From contig CAZIYJ010000001.1 in the NCBI GenBank assembly GCA_964543475.1, positions 496,001-560,000 on the forward strand: a stretch of 64,000 bases of DNA. Reading direction: 5' to 3'. Source of the DNA: JAYSYM01 sp964543475 (lineage in GTDB: Bacteria > Bdellovibrionota > Bdellovibrionia > Bdellovibrionales > JAMPXM01). Under the pieces are notes generated by a model, which did not search any database, had not been told where the DNA came from, and saw only the letters and a list, made by a program, of their open reading frames with translations. Shown in pieces: positions 53,308 to 62,391 of this stretch; within the stretch, counting starts at the first letter, position 1, and each line of letters begins with the position of its first letter. The translations under genes were made by a program, and so were the position numbers.

Positions 53308-53934
53308 TTACGCCTTTCCTTTTGCATAAGCGAGACAAAGCTCACGAACACTTTCAAGACTGTGCATCGATCCTCGGACTTGTCGTTGAAAGTGGTTATA
53401 GGCAATGACGGCCGGAATTGCCACGATCAAACCAACTGCTGTAGCAACGAGTGCCTCGGCGATTCCCAGCATGACTGCTTCGTTGCCAGCGCCGATATTA
53501 TTTGAAAGATCGCGAAACGCTTTCATGATCCCGAGAACTGTTCCAAGAAGACCGATGAATGGAGCATTTGATCCGACGGTAGCGAGGAAGTTGAGTGATC
53601 GCTCAAGTGCCGGGCGTTCAACTAGAGCGTAGGCGCTAAATACTTCTTCGAGTCCAGATACGCCTTTCTCTTTTGCATGACGTAGTCCGTAAGAAAGTGC
53701 CCGACCTTCGAGTGAGTCGCGATCTCTGGCAAGTTCTTCGATATCGCTGTAGTTGTGACTTGCTAGTGCTTCTTTGATGCGGATTTTAACTTTGTCGCTC
53801 TTGCGTTTAACCGCACCAAGAGTCACCAAGCGTTCTAAAATCAAGCCGATGCTGATGACGCTAAGAAGTAGCAAGATATAAAGGATAGTTTCAGCTCCGC
53901 CTTGCGCTAAGTTGAACAGCTTTTCCGTAAGCAT
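53308..53934 (-). CDS. exbB: ExbB/TolQ/MotA-family biopolymer transport protein
   Basis: 208-aa inner-membrane motor protein with three helices. The conserved pore region FLATVGSNAPFIGLLGTVLGIMKAF and EALVATAVGLIVAIPAVIAYNHF are diagnostic. Forms a motor with ExbD immediately downstream. No TonB or OM receptor adjoins; the TonB-like protein at 32386 is a possible partner. The short intergenic space (75 bases) diverges from the phosphatase-fold lipoprotein. Confidence 0.95.
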   Translation of the reverse strand: MLTEKLFNLAQGGAETILYILLLLSVISIGLILERLVTLGAVKRKSDKVKIRIKEALASHNYSDIEELARDRDSLEGRALSYGLRHAKEKGVSGLEEVFSAYALVERPALERSLNFLATVGSNAPFIGLLGTVLGIMKAFRDLSNNIGAGNEAVMLGIAEALVATAVGLIVAIPAVIAYNHFQRQVRGSMHSLESVRELCLAYAKGKA

Positions 53935-54009
53935 TTTTGACTCCTGAAGTTTAAAACAGCCATATTTTGGCTGGAGCTTAAATGGGCGGTCAAGGTATCA
54001 TTTGTCGTG

Positions 54010-55821
54010 ATGAAAAGTACCGCTCGCCATTTGCTAATTGTATTGCTCTGCACAGTTCTTTTGGGCTGCAGCAGTAAGGCTCCGCAGCAGACTTCGGTAA
54101 TTTTGATATTGGTCGAGGGACTCTCGTTCTCGTCTGTCACTTGTAATGATTCAGACTCAGAGGGTGGCAGTGGATTTCAGATCTTCTGCGACGAGTCTGT
54201 TCGTTTTACCCATGCTTTTACTCCATCGGTTCTTAGCCAATCGACAATAGCCTCTGTGTTGAGTGGCCGATATCCACCAGAACACGGTGTATGGCACAAT
54301 GGAAATCAGTTTCTCCCAGCTAAGATCGTCACTTTCGCCGAAGCCGCTTATCAAAACAATTATCAGACGGCCTTCTTTTCTGGTGGCGCACCAGTTTTCA
54401 GAAAGGCTGCGCTTAACCAAGGCTTTGAGATATTTGAAGACAACATTACTCCCACAATGAATAAGCTTTATCGCCCAGCGGCTGAGGTCGTTAATCGCTT
54501 TTTAGAATGGAAGCTCGAAGATGTTGGAAACCAACGATCACTGGGTGTCTTATTTATCGGTGATCTTCAGTTCACAGACTTCGCAACGACCGATGAGCTT
54601 GGAATGGTCCGAGAGAGCTCGTATCAGAGCCAATTTCACGAAGTCGATACGCAACTCTATCGGCTCATTCGCGAGCTAAAGAACGAAAAGATGTGGGCGG
54701 AATCGACTGTGATTTTGGCTGGTTTAAACGGATACCCAGTTCAGGGGCGGCCAGCCGAGATCAAACCACTCAATCTTTTCTCTGAAGGCACCAGAGTCAC
54801 ATTGATGATCAAGCCTCCGCGCAAAGAATATGATGAGCCTTCAAATTGGACTTACGACTCAAATGTAAGTTTAGTTGATGTGGGTGCAACTGTTTTTGAT
54901 TTGATAGATCGCTTTGCGCCTTCAGAAAATGCCCCTTACAAGGTTCAAAGTTTGAATTCAATTTTTAAGGGCCCCAATACAAAATCTTTCGACGAAAGAA
55001 AATGGATTTTGAGTAGCTCTGCCTGGTGTGGCCAACAAGGAATAGGTTGTGGGACACGGATCGGTTTGCGAGAAGGTCCACTTTTCTTTTTGTTTGATCA
55101 GAATCGAAAGCTCTACAACACGCTCCTTGATAACTTTGAAACTAGCCCATTACCGAGCGGTGATTCACGATTTTCAAAAACAGTTGAGTACGAAAATTTC
55201 GCGCGAGAGCGAGGTCTTCAGCCATGGGTGGGGCTAGCAAAAAATTTAGCCACGAAGGTTCAGCTCGGAAAACTCCTTTGGAATGTTCGTGGTCCGAGCA
55301 AAGAAGCAATCAATCAGCTAAAGCGTCTTTCTGACAATTACAAAAACGATGCTCAGCTAAGCGGCTGGAGAGCACTACTTGCCTTAAGGCGCGGGGACTG
55401 GGAAGAGCTTAAGGCAGCGGCGCGTACGACCAAAGAAGATTGGATATTTGTTGCTGACGCAAATTTAAACGAAAAATCCAAAGCGAATCCAAGTGCGTGT
55501 TTAAAGCATGCAACAAATCTTCTTTCGCGCAAGAAATCAAAGGCTCCACGTGATTGTGACAATCAAGAGCTTTTGCGTCTCTATGATCTCATTTCTGAAA
55601 ACGGTGATGATCAAGATCGGCAGAGGGCTTTTGAGAACTTTGCAAAAATTTATCTCGAAAGAATGATTGATTTACGAGTTGCAGAACAAAATCTAGTGGT
55701 CGATGCAGACTGGGATGTCAGCCTCGATCAACCATCGCAGCCAACAATTGTCGATTTGGTCTTGAGTCTTCCCGATGCGCGAAGATTTCGAATTCAATTA
55801 CGTGAACGTCTAAAAATCTAA
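54010..55821 (+). CDS. Lipoprotein with degenerate alkaline-phosphatase/sulfatase fold
   Basis: 603-aa lipoprotein (ATG 54010; GTG 54007 also possible). Lipobox LLGC. Residues about 28-310 follow the alkaline-phosphatase superfamily: VILILVEGLSFSSV (normally VDG), then SQSTIASVLSGRYPPEHGV, which matches the nucleophile region of sulfatases (a Ser at the catalytic position), and TVILAGLNGYPVQG where the second metal site usually reads S/T-D-H-G. Two of the metal-binding positions are thus changed, so it is likely non-catalytic or altered. The C-terminal half (about 400-603) is helical and repeat-like (ALRRGDWEELKAAA). Unknown role. Confidence 0.72.
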   Translation: MKSTARHLLIVLLCTVLLGCSSKAPQQTSVILILVEGLSFSSVTCNDSDSEGGSGFQIFCDESVRFTHAFTPSVLSQSTIASVLSGRYPPEHGVWHNGNQFLPAKIVTFAEAAYQNNYQTAFFSGGAPVFRKAALNQGFEIFEDNITPTMNKLYRPAAEVVNRFLEWKLEDVGNQRSLGVLFIGDLQFTDFATTDELGMVRESSYQSQFHEVDTQLYRLIRELKNEKMWAESTVILAGLNGYPVQGRPAEIKPLNLFSEGTRVTLMIKPPRKEYDEPSNWTYDSNVSLVDVGATVFDLIDRFAPSENAPYKVQSLNSIFKGPNTKSFDERKWILSSSAWCGQQGIGCGTRIGLREGPLFFLFDQNRKLYNTLLDNFETSPLPSGDSRFSKTVEYENFARERGLQPWVGLAKNLATKVQLGKLLWNVRGPSKEAINQLKRLSDNYKNDAQLSGWRALLALRRGDWEELKAAARTTKEDWIFVADANLNEKSKANPSACLKHATNLLSRKKSKAPRDCDNQELLRLYDLISENGDDQDRQRAFENFAKIYLERMIDLRVAEQNLVVDADWDVSLDQPSQPTIVDLVLSLPDARRFRIQLRERLKI

Positions 55822-55824
55822 AAA

Positions 55825-56523
55825 TTAAGAAGCGCGAAGTTCTAAGATGCCGAGCCAAAACGCAATATCAGGTGCCTTCTGCGCAATCGATTTGCTTAAA
55901 GTGTCGAGCCTTACTTGATCTGACTCAAAACTAAATATCTCGCGCGGAGGCTGTGAGTGGCTGAGTAGTACAATCTTGTCACCAATCTGCGCTCTGAAGC
56001 TTCCAATTGTGAGGTTGACCGTTGAGTCGAGACCGAGAAGCAAACTTGGCAGCGGAGCAAGTAAGTTTTCTTTTGAGCTTAAATCAAACGACAAATCTGT
56101 CGGGCAGCCAAGAGGAGTCACCGAATTATCGGCTCGAGAAAGAAGAATATGGGGATGTCCAGCTTGCACCCAGACTCCTTCGTTACCTTGGAAGTAGGCT
56201 GCAAAGATCTCGACTCCAACTTTGTATTCACTCTTATTGTCATCTCGAAAAATGGCTTCATTTGCTAAGAGCGCCGAAGTGCGGAGGTTGTTTGCTGCAA
56301 CAGAAAGGCATGAGAGACGCTCAAAGGGTGAGGTCACTTCTTTGTCGCCTTGAGCGAGCATCAAGTAGTTCAACATTCGATCAATTGCTTTGCGTGCACC
56401 CGAACGTGGTCCCCAAGGAGTTGCAACAATCAGGAGATTTGTTTGCGGGTCAAAATGAATTTCGGGGCGAGGCCTAAAGGTGCTTCCCGAATATGGTCGC
56501 TCATTGAAGCTGAGTCTCATCAA
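55825..56523 (-). CDS. Degenerate PP2C-like protein of the FHA/TadC cluster
   Basis: 232-aa soluble protein, last gene of the minus-strand FHA cluster, 11 bases after the two-FHA gene. The fold order resembles PP2C/SpoIIE phosphatases (GVEIFAAYFQGNEGVWVQAGHPHILLSRADNSVTPLG, then FRAQIGDKIVLLSHS), but the DGMGG and GDD metal motifs are absent, so it is at best a pseudo-phosphatase or a distant relative. PP2C genes often accompany FHA genes. Assignment is tentative; no closer family is evident. Confidence 0.55.
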   Translation of the reverse strand: MMRLSFNERPYSGSTFRPRPEIHFDPQTNLLIVATPWGPRSGARKAIDRMLNYLMLAQGDKEVTSPFERLSCLSVAANNLRTSALLANEAIFRDDNKSEYKVGVEIFAAYFQGNEGVWVQAGHPHILLSRADNSVTPLGCPTDLSFDLSSKENLLAPLPSLLLGLDSTVNLTIGSFRAQIGDKIVLLSHSQPPREIFSFESDQVRLDTLSKSIAQKAPDIAFWLGILELRAS

Positions 56524-56534
56524 GTCACCCTCAT

Positions 56535-58493
56535 TTAGGAAGACCCGTAAGTCTTGAGCTTTCCTCTGGCGCGCTTATGATATTCGCCTTCGCGCCGATC
56601 AAGTTCGATGATCTTGCGCCACTTTTCTTTGGCAGCTTCAATATTGCCGAGGCCTTCATCCAAAACTGAGTTTGAGTAAATTTCTTGAAGTTGGCTGTTG
56701 AGCTCACGAGTGATTGAAGATTGAAGATCGCGAGCCTTATCGTTATTCGGATCAATTTTGCGGGCGCGACTTACTTCAGCTAAAGCGTCTTTGTAGTTGC
56801 CTTGCTTAAACATCATTTCAGATGAATCAATGTTCTTCTGGATTTCTGCTGACATGTTCTGCCGAATCGAAGCAATTGAACGCTCAGCACGAGATTTCAG
56901 TCCGTCTGGATCAGGAAGACCCGACTTAATTAACTTGTTGTAGGCATCAAGAGCTGAGAGCCAGTTTCGTTGATTCTCCTGGGTACGAGCGGATTGATAG
57001 ATACTTCGCGCGCGTTCGACTCGTACTGCATAGTCTTTCTTTTTCTGATCACGCATGCGAGAGTCTTCTGCTTTTTGGCTGACTCTACCAATCATCTGAC
57101 TCATTTGAATATTTTCAGGATCTAACTCGAACGCCCGTGCAAGACACTCTTTAATCTCATCAACTGAAGTTGTGAGGTTGGCGATTTTGTCACACTTAAA
57201 GAGAATTGCTTTAACTTCTGCTTGAGTTCTTTCCATTCGATCTTTTTCAGCTTGAAGTTCTTGAACCTGCATTTCGTACTTCACAGCTTCGTTGGCTTCT
57301 TCTGCTAGCTTGTTTGAGTCCAAGAACCCTTCGGGCATCAATTCGTGAATTTTTACAAGTTGCTCAGATGCGAGCGCATACTTGCCTTGCATCTGAAGGC
57401 TCTTTGCGAGGTTATACGAATCTTTAATCAACTGCTTTTGCGAAGACGAAAGCTTTGCAAAAGACTGATTTTGCTCTGGTGGCGGTTTCGGAAGATTCTT
57501 CTCAGAAGGGCTTCCGCCCATGATAAAGAACAACAAAAGACCAACCACTCCTGTTGATAGAAGAGCAAATTTACGTTTCTTCGCTGGCAGTTTGCCTATT
57601 ATCGGAAGCCGACTTAATCGATCGTCATTAAGACGAATCACGCCGCCTTGGCCTTGCACCACTGGGTACTGCGGGAAGGCAAGGGTCGGAGGAAGTTCCT
57701 CAAGGCTTTGTAGATCATCTTCTATGACAGCTGGCGGATTAAAGATTTCAGCTGGAATCTCGGTCATGCGCTTTTCAAAGTGAGGATCTCGGATTTCGAA
57801 GTGAACCGAAAGACCTAAAATTGAAATTACATCGCCGCTCTGTAGAGTTCGTTCTTCGTCACGGTTGAGGCGGCTTCCATTGATAACAGTACCATTCGAA
57901 CTACCGAGATCCGCGATCAGATAAATATGACCGCTTCTGCGAATCTTAAATTGCTTTCGGCTCGCCTTCGGAGAGTTAAGGAAAATAACGTTTCCGTCAT
58001 CGCGTCCCGCAACCCATTCATGGCCCGTTAACTTAATTGAACGCTCTTCTCCGGTCGCTTGATTTACAATGCGAACGAACGGATGGCCTGCGCTCTTTGA
58101 AACTGCTGTTTTTTCTGAGAAAGATTCTTCACTCGCAACAATTGCAGGAGTAATAGATCCTTCATCTTGCATTTGAGATTCTACAGCTTGCATTTCTTCT
58201 TGGTGACGTACGAACAAGAAATCAAATGGAGGAAGCTTAAAGATAGTGTCTTCGTGAAGCTCAAGCGACTTTACTTCTTCACCATTGGTGATCACGTTTC
58301 CAAATTTCGATAGAACTTGGACGAACCACTGACCATTCGTGCAATAGACGCGAAGATGCTGGCGCGAAATGCCGTTTTGCTCGCCTAGTTGAAGATCGCA
58401 AGACGAAGAACGGCCAATGATGAACTCACGTTCTTCATTGAGCACTAATTCTTTGAATGCAGCTCCGTGGAGGAGCACTTTCAACTTAAACAC
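56535..58493 (-). CDS. Membrane protein with two FHA domains and TPR-like C-terminus
   Basis: 652-aa signalling protein from GTG 58493 (AAGGAAA upstream; the start overlaps the previous gene's stop as TAGTG). FHA1 (about 1-95) has IIGRSSSCDL and SRQHL; FHA2 (about 135-240) has AGRDDGNV, ASRKQF (His replaced by Gln) and SSNGTVINGSRL. A membrane helix (around 310-330) separates them from a helical TPR/coiled-coil region with repeats such as GKYALASEQLVKIHE and GNYKDALAEVSRARKIDPNNDKA. Likely binds phosphothreonine partners in the cytosol and proteins on the other side. Confidence 0.85.
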   Translation of the reverse strand: MFKLKVLLHGAAFKELVLNEEREFIIGRSSSCDLQLGEQNGISRQHLRVYCTNGQWFVQVLSKFGNVITNGEEVKSLELHEDTIFKLPPFDFLFVRHQEEMQAVESQMQDEGSITPAIVASEESFSEKTAVSKSAGHPFVRIVNQATGEERSIKLTGHEWVAGRDDGNVIFLNSPKASRKQFKIRRSGHIYLIADLGSSNGTVINGSRLNRDEERTLQSGDVISILGLSVHFEIRDPHFEKRMTEIPAEIFNPPAVIEDDLQSLEELPPTLAFPQYPVVQGQGGVIRLNDDRLSRLPIIGKLPAKKRKFALLSTGVVGLLLFFIMGGSPSEKNLPKPPPEQNQSFAKLSSSQKQLIKDSYNLAKSLQMQGKYALASEQLVKIHELMPEGFLDSNKLAEEANEAVKYEMQVQELQAEKDRMERTQAEVKAILFKCDKIANLTTSVDEIKECLARAFELDPENIQMSQMIGRVSQKAEDSRMRDQKKKDYAVRVERARSIYQSARTQENQRNWLSALDAYNKLIKSGLPDPDGLKSRAERSIASIRQNMSAEIQKNIDSSEMMFKQGNYKDALAEVSRARKIDPNNDKARDLQSSITRELNSQLQEIYSNSVLDEGLGNIEAAKEKWRKIIELDRREGEYHKRARGKLKTYGSS

Positions 58494-59467
58494 TAATATT
58501 TCCTTCGTCTCATTAATTCGCACTCAGCTTTTAAAGCCTGAGCTTCCTTAAACTTAAGATCTTGAGCATTTGCAATTTCATCCATTACTTTATCAAGGGC
58601 CGAAGAGCATCGATTGAACATGCTCTTTTCCATGTAACGACGGCCTTCCATCATTTGTAATGTGATCCACTCATCACGCTTTCGTTCAGCTAAGACTGAA
58701 TAGCGAACTGCAAGTTCATGGTTCGGATCGATAGCTCGAGCCGTTTCAAATGCTCGCAGCGCTCTTGCGTATCCACCTTTTTGGTAATCTCTAAAGCCTG
58801 CCAAGTAGTGAAGATGTGCTTCTTGGAATCTCTGATTCTCTTCAGGATTTCTAAATTGTCTTTGCTCAGCCAGTTTGGCCAGGCGCTCTTGAGTTTTCTC
58901 GAGATCTTTTTCCATTGCTTCTGGAGATCGAAGTGGAGTGTCTTCGATTTTTTTCGTCGGATCGCCACTCAGAAGTAGATAAAGAGCAAACCCGATGACT
59001 CCGACAACCATGTAGAAGCGAACGCGATTGCTACCTTCTGGTTTTGAAGTCTTCTCACGGTGACGAGCCTCTGGCGCAGGACCGGTTTGATAGTTCCAAG
59101 ACGGCGCATTTGGCTCTGATCGCAAAGCGGGCATTGAATCTGCTGACTCAACGACAAAATCAATTTGAGTTTCACCAACAGTGATTGAGTCTCCGCTGCG
59201 AAGTTCTTGTACCTTTACAATATTTCCATTTACCAGCGTTGTTCCGCGAGAACTTACGTCTTCAACGTAATATCGAGGCGGAGAAACGTGGATGACGGCC
59301 TGGTTACGACTACATTTAACATCCTGAAGAGCGATGTCGTTGTCGTTGCCGCGACCAATAGAAACCTTTGGCGGTAGAAGTTGAAAGATTTCTCCGCGAT
59401 TAGGTCCGCTCTTAATAGTAAGAGTAACTTTTTGAGCTGACTGAAGCTTAGGAGGTGAGCTTGTCAT
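58493..59467 (-). CDS. Membrane protein with FHA domain and TPR-like C-terminus
   Basis: 324-aa protein from ATG 59467 (TAATG overlap with the upstream gene, GGAGG nine bases before). FHA domain about 15-105 with VSIGRGNDNDIAL, SRNQAVIH and SSRGTTLVNG, a membrane helix (about 155-172, VVGVIGFALYLLL) and a TPR-like tail (HYLAGFRDYQKGGYARALRAFETARAIDPNHELA). It resembles a shorter version of the neighbouring two-FHA protein, so the pair may have arisen by duplication and may assemble. Confidence 0.85.
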   Translation of the reverse strand: MTSSPPKLQSAQKVTLTIKSGPNRGEIFQLLPPKVSIGRGNDNDIALQDVKCSRNQAVIHVSPPRYYVEDVSSRGTTLVNGNIVKVQELRSGDSITVGETQIDFVVESADSMPALRSEPNAPSWNYQTGPAPEARHREKTSKPEGSNRVRFYMVVGVIGFALYLLLSGDPTKKIEDTPLRSPEAMEKDLEKTQERLAKLAEQRQFRNPEENQRFQEAHLHYLAGFRDYQKGGYARALRAFETARAIDPNHELAVRYSVLAERKRDEWITLQMMEGRRYMEKSMFNRCSSALDKVMDEIANAQDLKFKEAQALKAECELMRRRKY

Positions 59468-61119
59468 TAGACATACCCTCCTTGAACTACGATCGGCTTC
59501 ACAGAAATAATATAGTAAATAGGTTCGGCCGCCGACATGACCGCTTGTCCACAAACTTCATGCGGCATTCCTGCAAAAGGAATTTCACTTAAAGCCTGTT
59601 GATTTGGCTGAGACTGAAGAATCGAAATAATCTCAGAGATATTGTCGCGTAAGGCTTGGTCAGAAATATCTTTTAAAGCCATTCCCTTGAGTGAGCCCAT
59701 CGACTTTATCAAGTCTTCGAAGGCCGGAGTACAGGCGATGATATTTCTGTCGAGAGCACTAATCGCAATTGCGGGAAGGGTAATCATTGCAATGATCCCC
59801 TCAGCCTCTGCTTCACGATGAGTAGTGTTGAGAGTTGGAGCTGCGTCGTGGCCACCTTTGCCAATTCGAGCCAGAGCACTCGTAATATTGTTGGTCAACA
59901 ATTGAAGGCTAGGGAAGACAAACGGAGTTGATACGTGATCTCGTTGTGAACGAAGTGCACTATCAAGTTCGCTATTGAGCAATCGAATTGGTTCTTCAAC
60001 AACACGCATGAAGAAGAAGAACAAGATCGCTCCAAGTAGGCTGGCAAATGCAAGAGCTTGCAAGAATAAGCTAAATGTTTGCCCGCGATTGAGAGCTGTA
60101 CTTCCCATGTCATAGAGAACAACTGCATAAGCTGCTGTAGCTGACTGACCAGTGTTCGAATTGAAGTAAGTAATTGGTACACTCGCTCCGACAGTTGAAT
60201 CATCAATTTGTTGGACGACTTCTCGTTCACGATGTTCTTTGCGTGCCGAATGTACGAACGGCTTATCAATTGAACTACCGCGCTGATTAGCAGGAGCGAT
60301 CACGTGACCATCGTCGGAATCAATAATCACAGCAGTTGATACGCCCTCTTCGCGATCAGCCTGACTTGTGGAAACTGAAATTTCCATTTTATCTAAAATC
60401 GCCTGACGGTTTGTAACTGCGAGATTTCGAGCGATCGTCAAAGCGCGACGCTGACTTTCAGCCTGGATGCTCGACTTAATGAGATTTGACATAGGAATAG
60501 TCGCAAGCACGGTGACGAGTAATATATAGAGCGCAACGAAACCCGCAAGAATCCAACGAATTTCGAATCGCTTCGCCAGCGTAAATATTCCTGGCATCAC
60601 TACAGCGTCAACGTAGGCTTCTGCTTGTGCCTTCAGGACTTCAAAAGCATTTCCTTGTGGTTGCTGACTTTGTTGAGGGCTTGCAGAAGAATTTGGTGCT
60701 GACATTTGAAGATGAGGCTGAGGAGCCTCGTGGTTCATTCCCCACGGCTGCTGAATTGCCAAGTTGCCACTTGAAGTAGGTGGGTGACTCGCTCGCGGTC
60801 GGGCAGCTGGACGTTTAACTGCTACGTGATCAGTCGAATCAATTAAATCAAAAATAATATCGTGAAGAGCTACTTTATCGCCCTTCTTTAACTTTTGATT
60901 TTGAACACGGACACCATTAACAAATGTGCCATTACTTGAATTCAGATCAGAGATAATCAGTTTATCTTCAGTCAAAACAATAGTTGCATGCTCTTTCGAT
61001 ACACCAGAACTGTTCAACGTTACTGAACAGCTCGAGCCTCGACCGATGGTCGTGCGCACTTGCGAAATATTGAAGACTTGGCCCGCTTGTGGGCCAGTCA
61101 ATATTCTAATTGCCCACAT
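59467..61119 (-). CDS. FHA-sensor-PAS membrane protein without output domain
   Basis: 550-aa protein from ATG 61119 (GGGGATC site; overlap of 14 bases with the DUF192 gene). FHA domain 1-95 is canonical: IGRGSSCSV, SKEHA, SSNGTFVNG. A Pro/Gln/Ser linker (100-158) leads to helix 1 (about 186-208), an extracytoplasmic sensor region (210-350), helix 2 (352-372), a HAMP-like stretch, and a PAS-like domain (about 440-545). There is no kinase, GGDEF or methyl-accepting domain, so output must pass through the FHA or PAS domain. Confidence 0.82.
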   Translation of the reverse strand: MWAIRILTGPQAGQVFNISQVRTTIGRGSSCSVTLNSSGVSKEHATIVLTEDKLIISDLNSSNGTFVNGVRVQNQKLKKGDKVALHDIIFDLIDSTDHVAVKRPAARPRASHPPTSSGNLAIQQPWGMNHEAPQPHLQMSAPNSSASPQQSQQPQGNAFEVLKAQAEAYVDAVVMPGIFTLAKRFEIRWILAGFVALYILLVTVLATIPMSNLIKSSIQAESQRRALTIARNLAVTNRQAILDKMEISVSTSQADREEGVSTAVIIDSDDGHVIAPANQRGSSIDKPFVHSARKEHREREVVQQIDDSTVGASVPITYFNSNTGQSATAAYAVVLYDMGSTALNRGQTFSLFLQALAFASLLGAILFFFFMRVVEEPIRLLNSELDSALRSQRDHVSTPFVFPSLQLLTNNITSALARIGKGGHDAAPTLNTTHREAEAEGIIAMITLPAIAISALDRNIIACTPAFEDLIKSMGSLKGMALKDISDQALRDNISEIISILQSQPNQQALSEIPFAGMPHEVCGQAVMSAAEPIYYIISVKPIVVQGGYV

Positions 61120-61456
61120 AGAGTTGATCCCCAATTTGCACTTCTCGTTCTTTAACAGTACCAGCCGGCAATTCGAAAACTGAATCTGCTCCGCTTACGA
61201 AGCGAGTCATTCTCCACGGCTTTAAATTTTCGTAGACACGTTTAACTTTTAAATTCTTATCAACATAGATGACGTCAATCGCAAATCTCATAAAGCAGGT
61301 GTGTATGCCGCTGCAGCGATGGAACCACATTCCGGTATGAGGATTTAGAGTACTCTTGAACATTAAACCCATCAGACGCGCATAGAATCCGCTTGCCACT
61401 TCAATTGAAGTCGCAATCGGAGCATTTCCGCGTGATTGGTTTAATAACTGAGCCAC
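61106..61456 (-). CDS. DUF192 family protein
   Basis: 116-aa soluble protein of the DUF192 family, whose function is unknown; family pattern GLMFKSTLNPHTGMWFHRC, CFMRFAIDVIYVDKNLKVKRVYENLKPW and VFELPAGTVKEREVQIGDQL is plain. GTG start with GGAGG about nine bases upstream. Usually DUF192 proteins are exported; this one lacks a signal peptide. It sits two bases after tadC and overlaps the FHA-sensor gene, so it is part of the operon. Next to a tad gene, a role in pilus or secretion machinery is suggested. Confidence 0.85.
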   Translation of the reverse strand: MAQLLNQSRGNAPIATSIEVASGFYARLMGLMFKSTLNPHTGMWFHRCSGIHTCFMRFAIDVIYVDKNLKVKRVYENLKPWRMTRFVSGADSVFELPAGTVKEREVQIGDQLYVGN

Positions 61457-61458
61457 TG

Positions 61459-62361
61459 CTAATTTCCTCCGTACATAAACTGTAAGACCACTGGACCAAA
61501 CAACATTAAAAACACTGCTGGTAATATGAAAATCATTAATGGGATCAAAATTGCTTGCGACGCTCTTGCGCCCGCTTTCTCTGCGCGAACGAATCGTTCA
61601 ACACGCATCTGATTTGATTGATCGCGAAGCACGTCAACCACACTTGCACCAGTTGCGTCGGCATCAACAAGAACGTTCACCAAGCTAGATACTTCAGGAA
61701 CATCAAGTCTGCGAGACAAGTTACGAAGAGCGTCTGCTCTTGAGCTACCAAGCGTGATATCGCGAAGCACGTTATCAAGCTCGTCTGCCAAAATGCTTTG
61801 ACCACGCGCCTTTTCAACCAAGCGCTGGAGCGCACCTTGAAAATCAACTCCGGCTTTAGTTGCAAGTGCAAGCAAGTCGATGAAGAACGGAAGATCAGCC
61901 AAAACAGAAACTGTTCGTCGTTTCTTCTCAGCGTTTGCGTGCATGTGTGGAATGTAAAAACCTAAAGGGCTAACAGCGACAAAGAAAATTGGCGGATAAC
62001 CAAGTTGAAGTGCGAAATTCAGAATAACAAGAATCGTTGGGAATAGTACTCCCCACAAAAGTTGCATTCCGATGAACTCATCAACGTTAAGCTCAGCGCC
62101 CATTCCAGCAGTTAGAATTTTATTTTCAACTTTTTTTCGATACTTAGGATTTTTGATTCGCACAGCCCATTGCAATGTGAACTGGTAGGTGAGGGTGCGA
62201 GAAAGTTCGATCAAGCCAGACTTCGACTTTACTGGTGCATCCGCTTGCGCCCATTGAAGTGTTTCCACTTCATCGTTTTTCGCAAACAACGTCGATACGA
62301 TTTTGTAGATCGCAAATCCGATCAACATTATGGCTGCGTAAAGTTTTAAATCGCTTCCCAT
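61459..62361 (-). CDS. tadC: TadC-like type II secretion system F family protein
   Basis: 300-aa inner-membrane platform protein of Tad/Flp pilus assembly. ATG 62361 is chosen because an AAAGGT site lies just upstream; residues before it are implausible. N-terminal helix, two central helices (about 95-140), the T2SSF cytosolic domain with LPFFIDLLALATKAGVDFQGALQRLVEKA and LGSSRADALRNLSRRLDVPEVSSLVNVLVDADATGASVVDVLRDQS, and a final helix. It is the first gene of the FHA cluster; TadA, TadB and pilin genes are not in the window on this side, since maf lies upstream. Confidence 0.9.
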   Translation of the reverse strand: MGSDLKLYAAIMLIGFAIYKIVSTLFAKNDEVETLQWAQADAPVKSKSGLIELSRTLTYQFTLQWAVRIKNPKYRKKVENKILTAGMGAELNVDEFIGMQLLWGVLFPTILVILNFALQLGYPPIFFVAVSPLGFYIPHMHANAEKKRRTVSVLADLPFFIDLLALATKAGVDFQGALQRLVEKARGQSILADELDNVLRDITLGSSRADALRNLSRRLDVPEVSSLVNVLVDADATGASVVDVLRDQSNQMRVERFVRAEKAGARASQAILIPLMIFILPAVFLMLFGPVVLQFMYGGN

Positions 62362-62391
62362 TTTTACCTTTTGTGTGTTGAGAATGAACTC

